DNA of 64,000 nt from Aphrophora alni (taxonomy: Eukaryota; Arthropoda; Insecta; Hemiptera; Aphrophoridae): contig OY740768.1 of the NCBI GenBank assembly GCA_963513935.1, positions 18,971,177-19,035,176 of the forward strand, in the 5' to 3' direction. Made by a program: the position numbers and the translations under genes. The notes under the pieces were generated by a model that was given only the letters and a program-made list of their open reading frames with translations, had not been told where the DNA came from and did not search any database. Shown one piece after another: positions 59,135-64,000 of this stretch (within the stretch, counting starts at the first letter, position 1; every line of letters starts with the position of its first letter).

Positions 59135-62100
59135 TATAACCGATTATTTCTTGTAGATAGATTTTAAGGAATTATCAGTTGATTCCCAAAATTTCGATTT
59201 TCGTCCCCTCTCAAAGTGTAAAATATAAGTGAAAAGGGTATTTTAATAATAGTCTTCAATGTAATTATGGGATTAGGAATCACTGAATAAAAGATGTAGA
59301 ATATATGATGTGTAAAAATTTTTCCGCTTTTACTTAAAAACAATTTTTGTCTTAAAACAAAATTAAAATACAGAATTGTTTCTACTATTCAACAAAATCT
59401 AAAAAAAAAAAAAATAAATAAAAAAAATAAATAAATAAAAAACAACAACACGGGCTAATGAAATATAAAATTGATATTTATTATAATTTTGTACATAAAT
59501 AAACATATTGATGGAATTCATGTTTTTAATTTGTTAAAATCTGAAACTAGATTAAATATATATTTTTAAATGTTGTGATAGATTTGTTAAAATGTAGAGG
59601 TAATTTTGTTTCTTTATTTGTAACTCAAAAAATGATTGTCGTAGAAATTTTGACGACATCACAATCCTCTTCATAAAAATAGGACAAAATCGTAAATTTA
59701 GCAAACAAATTGAGTATTTTATTATTAAAAGTGATTGATTTCTATTTTATTTTTGTTGACAAATTTGACCACTTTTTGAAATGAGGTCCTGTCAATATAT
59801 TTCACTAGTTCAGAAACACTTTCAATACTATGTACAGGTTCAAACCTGATAAATATATAAATTCTTATATAATAACTATTGCAATAAACTACCTGCCCAA
59901 GTTAAAAGTTTTTTTTTGCAACAGAATAAAGGCAGTTTAATTTTTAAGATTCAAGTCTCTTGTATAACTTTAAACTAATTTGTAGAGTAACTTGGGACTT
60001 TTTAAAGGTCCCAATGTTAGTAATAATTGTATAACGAAATAATCCCATAATAACTTTCTAAGATAAATTTCTGATAGTGGGTTTTTAAATTGATATTTTA
60101 ATTATTTTATGAAATTTCTTGATCTTAAATAAATTGAGGAATTTTGTATTACTAATGTCTTTTAAAATATTGTGAGCAAATTTATTAAATTTAGTTTTAG
60201 TTAGTCTTCAGGTTCGATGTGGTTATAATTATGTCAGTAATAGATAATTTCTAAAAGTTTTTTATATTTATCGTTGTAGATAAACGTCTTAAAATATGGA
60301 AAAAAACCTGAAATTAATGATATGGTGTTTAGTTCTATCCTACTATACTCTATTTTCACTAAATTTAATTAGATTTATAGCCGAATTAAAAAAATAATAA
60401 ATGTTTATTCACTTGGAATGAACTTTAACATTAAGAAGAGAATTTCCAGTCCTTCTGAAACCTTAAAAGACCTGGTTTATTACGAAGATTTGAGGGTAAA
60501 CAATAAGAAAAATTATTTCATGACAGTATGTACACTCGAGTTACTGGTTTCCGTACATTGTTATTTTACTGATCTTAAATATATTGTTAAAATTCTCATT
60601 GTAGAAACTTATTGCAACCACATTGCGAAAGCAAATGCAGAAAGGTTTTTCTACATTACAGAGAACTTGATTCACTAAAATAGACATACTCTTACAAGTA
60701 ATAAAGGAAGATGAAGCCAAATGAATTCAGTTCGTGATACATCTAACACGAATCACAACAGCCTGTTTGTTTCATTGCACATCATTGCAGAACTGTATAA
60801 AACTTACACACAAATGGAGTGTAAATATTTACGTAACATTGCCATCAAACTGATTCTAGTCCAATATACTCGCATTAAATACTCTCTTATGTAAAAATTG
60901 TATATGTTACATTTCCATTTTAACTTATGTTTTATTCTAAACACCTTTTAAGTGTTTGTTGTGTACATTGAAGTGATTTAGTTCAAAGTCTCAAAAATAA
61001 TACATTTTTCAAAATTAAAAATATGTATTTCTTACACCATAAAAGTTATTCAAAAGTTGATATCCACCATTGTGGTATTTACCCAGCACTTTCATGTCAC
61101 CTCCTCTTTCTCCTCCACAGGAAGGTTTCTTGAGGCGAGAATTACGGTTAAGCACAACTTGCACGTGCCATTTCTCTGTCCTCATTGGCCTCAAAAATGT
61201 TATATTATGAACATTATCTTTGGAGGTACATAAATATATAGATTAATATTATACATATATAAATTGTATATACTTATTCTTATATATATATAAGAATTAT
61301 TATATCTATTATATATATATAATAGAATAAGTAAAGAAAAGATTACGGACAATATTTTTGCTAATATTTCGTTTATTAAAAGCTTATTTATAACACAAAA
61401 GAATATATCAATTTATGAAAAAAATTAAACTTTAACGGTGAAACGTCATCAGCTGATGTTAAAAAATCAATAGTAATTTACCGAAGAGGTTTCCAAAGAA
61501 AAGTAGATTTATCTATAGTTTCAGCCAAAAGAAAAATTAATTTTTTTGCTAGTTCACATATTCTTAAATAAAATAAAATAATTCTTTGCTTTTAGAATTA
61601 TAAATTTTTTAATAGCTGTTAAACGAAAACATTTTTCGAAATTTTGGTCACGTTCAAAAACAAGGTATGGGGTTTTTTGGGGGGCAAAATTTTAATGGTT
61701 GTTTTCTCCAATATATTCTAACGAGCAGTGCTTACACGAAGTTCGTATATTACATTACGTGAATTACAGTTAATTTTGCCTTTTATAAAGTAAGATTTAT
61801 CAGTAACTCTCCTTTTAAAGAAATATGAAGGTGTAAAAATTGTTCAAGTTGCACAGCGTGGAATGTTGCAAGGTTTAAATTTTGACGTAATATTTAATAT
61901 ATTACTTGGTAATATAGATCGTACACATTCTTTAGATTTTGAAAAGTTTTGAAAATAACACGAAAGGGCTTGGAGAAAACATTTATGGTATGGTTAAAAT
62001 TCCAAGAACCTTATAAGCAGTTTTATGGATATTATTTAATTTGTGTAATCCGTAACTATATTTAGTTTAAATTTAGCATCAACCTAAAAAGGTGTATATG

Positions 62101-64000
62101 AAATAATGGTTTTACTTATTGAATTTGGTTTTTAATTACCTGTATCAAGAATGAGATTTTAAAATTTTATGTAAGTAGTTTATAAAATCGATTTGCCCAT
62201 TACTTATTAATGACAGACTTTCAGGGATAAATTTGTTCATATTTTATACATTTAAGACATTGTTATTTATTTTTTCGTATAGAATTGGAGGTATAGGTTG
62301 ACATGGTTCCATGATTAAAATCTGACATTTTAAAACTAATTTAGAGTTTTAAAGTTATTGGATAATGATACTTTCTTCATAATATTGATATAGTTTATTT
62401 CAACATTTGCTATCATTTGTGTACATAAAAACTAATGCACGACGTTTTCAGTGTATTGATCAACTCTTGTTATCGAGTCAAAGGTTGTTTATTCCGATAA
62501 AACCTGTTTGACCCAGTTTTTCCTGATAACGTTTTTTACATTTAGACTCAGTTTTGACAGCTCAGGTCTTATTTTAGCCGTGTTATTCTTTTTTGGTTAC
62601 TAGTTTCTAGTATCATTAATTTGGAGTGATGTAATTTTTACTTTAAAAAAGTATATGAAAATTTTATTTAAAATGACTACCATTTTATCACATTCAAATA
62701 ATTTTAAAACTAACATATAATTCTAATTTTATTAAACCCCAACTAAAATGGCTACTAGAGCTATTATTAAATATTTTTATAGTTCGAAATTTTTCTCTTA
62801 AAATTGATTTTTGGCTATGAAAAATATATTTGGATATATATTTTAAACAAATGCAAAATGATTGAATACGAGAAGTTCTTTCCATAAATTATTCTTTGAA
62901 ATTTGAAAATCGACAGCCATTTCGAAACTTACTAACTGATTGTTGTTTTTAAGCGATTCGTAAAGCTTACGTGTTTCTATAGAATAACAAATAAAAAATC
63001 TCAGAGTTGATTTTGTTATATGTACGAGTATAACGGGTGGACAACTCGGGCCTCTGCCTGAGTTTCTGTTAGGCACTCTCAATTGCTATATTTTGAAATT
63101 CGCTAAAAAACAAATCTGCTTTCTATTACGTTAGCGCACCAGGTGTTAAATTGAACAAAGACAGTTTCAGTTTACAATTTTCTAGGATATAAAAATTGTG
63201 TACATCAGTAGATGTTATTTTGTAATTTCTTATGCAATTCATTATGAGAACAACAATGATGTGTACAGTTTGTTTAAAAAAATATTAAACTTATAATTTG
63301 GTATATCTGAGTGATTGTGTGTTTAAAATTACTGTTGAATCGTAGAAAAAAATAACCGTACTACCACATTTAAGTAATTAATATGTAAATAATGAAATTA
63401 TGAAGCTTGTTTAAGTTTATACAAAGTGGAATAAAATCTTAGTAATTTTTAGTTACAGATTTTAGAAAACTTATTTGATTATTTATGCTGCTGCATGAGC
63501 ATCTTTCTCTCTTTCTGAAATTTTAGTAGGCTTTTTTAATTTCCTGTTTTGTAACAGACTTTATAAAAAACATTGACTTTTCAGAAAATTGTTACTAGTT
63601 ATTCTCGAAATAAACTCTAAACATCTGTTGTGTTTATAACCTTCGCGACAAAACATGTAAGGAAAACTTTACATTGTAGATAGAGCCTACATATTCTGAA
63701 ACACAGGTTCATTATATTGTTGTTATTACATTAATTTACATATGGACACGAGTCGGCGTACAAGGCGTATTTATGAATATTTTAAGCTTATGTTTAAAGT
63801 TTATGTACGTAGATAGCGGTTTACATACATTAGCTAAAAATACTGCAAGTTCACTGTTGGATCTCTTTGAGCGCACCCCACCATCTTTTTTTACAGTTTA
63901 CATAATATTGGCGCCTCTTAACTATCATAACCAAGATTGGAAATGTATTTCATTTTAGTTTCTGATTTTGCTTTCTTTTACAAATTTTATGTAATCACTT
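59135..64000. other. AT-rich non-coding stretch
   Basis: Features seen are an A-rich simple tract at 59,400-59,450, a palindrome cluster at 61,272-61,332 and a 21-bp string at 61,067-61,087 shared with 34,256-34,276. The 86-codon plus ORF at 60,418-60,678 and minus ORFs at 62.7-63.1 kb show no recognisable domain. No gene is called. Confidence 0.5.
61272..61332. repeat. nested AT palindromes
   Basis: Two perfect 22-bp palindromes (61,276-61,297 and 61,305-61,326) sit inside an outer inverted pair acttattct / agaataagt. The locus could form a cruciform. Confidence 0.8.

Noticed and set aside
61136..61200. Possible exon after ctcctccacag
   Set aside because: The open frame is short, has no recognisable protein pattern and no clear donor. 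It does not match the expected next WDR59 segment.

Overview
The window looks like a gene-poor stretch of a large, AT-rich arthropod genome, most likely an insect and possibly a hemipteran. The evidence is an interstitial array of the insect telomere repeat (TTAGG)n at 34.4-34.7 kb, decayed insect-type transposons (a Ty3/gypsy LTR family, Penelope-like elements, LINEs, a Mutator-like transposase of the PF20700 type), many AT and GA microsatellites, and only scattered short exon-like islands. Nothing suggests bacterial operons, phage or CRISPR.

The best-supported unit is a complete young LTR retrotransposon at 25,354-30,967 on the minus strand. Its two 1,742-bp LTRs differ at only two positions that I found. 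It has a 4-bp target duplication (ACCT) and unusual LTR ends, TATAAC...GTTATA. The interior is only 2.1 kb. It holds one long gag ORF (531 aa) joined out of frame to the last 41 codons of a Ty3/gypsy integrase. The rest of pol is missing, so this is a non-autonomous, gag-only deletion derivative. A diverged solo LTR of the same lineage, in the opposite orientation, sits inside a TA microsatellite at 22.5-24.1 kb.

Other mobile DNA: a 5'-truncated LINE tail with a 14-bp target duplication (14.1-14.6 kb); a LINE reverse transcriptase relic (37.6-38.2 kb); a Mutator-like transposase pseudogene between TIR-like ends (20.65-22.15 kb); a Penelope-like GIY-YIG relic with inverted ends (17.96-18.63 kb); and about ten short Penelope-tail-like repeats with a hammerhead-core-like signature, several in inverted pairs, one a near-perfect 78-bp foldback (35.3-35.6 kb).

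Host genes are seen only as candidate exons. The most convincing is a 94-nt plus-strand exon at 56,327-56,420 resembling the C-terminal region of WDR59 (GATOR2 complex). Weaker candidates are a minus-strand first coding exon with a coiled coil (46,840-47,160), a plus-strand terminal exon (44,446-44,655), a sushi-like plus-strand exon (54,627-54,710) and a 51-nt minus-strand exon (662-712). Tandem arrays lie at 5.8-6.15, 11.4-12.9 and 42.5-43.0 kb. The remaining sequence is AT-rich intergenic or intronic DNA in which I see no supportable gene.
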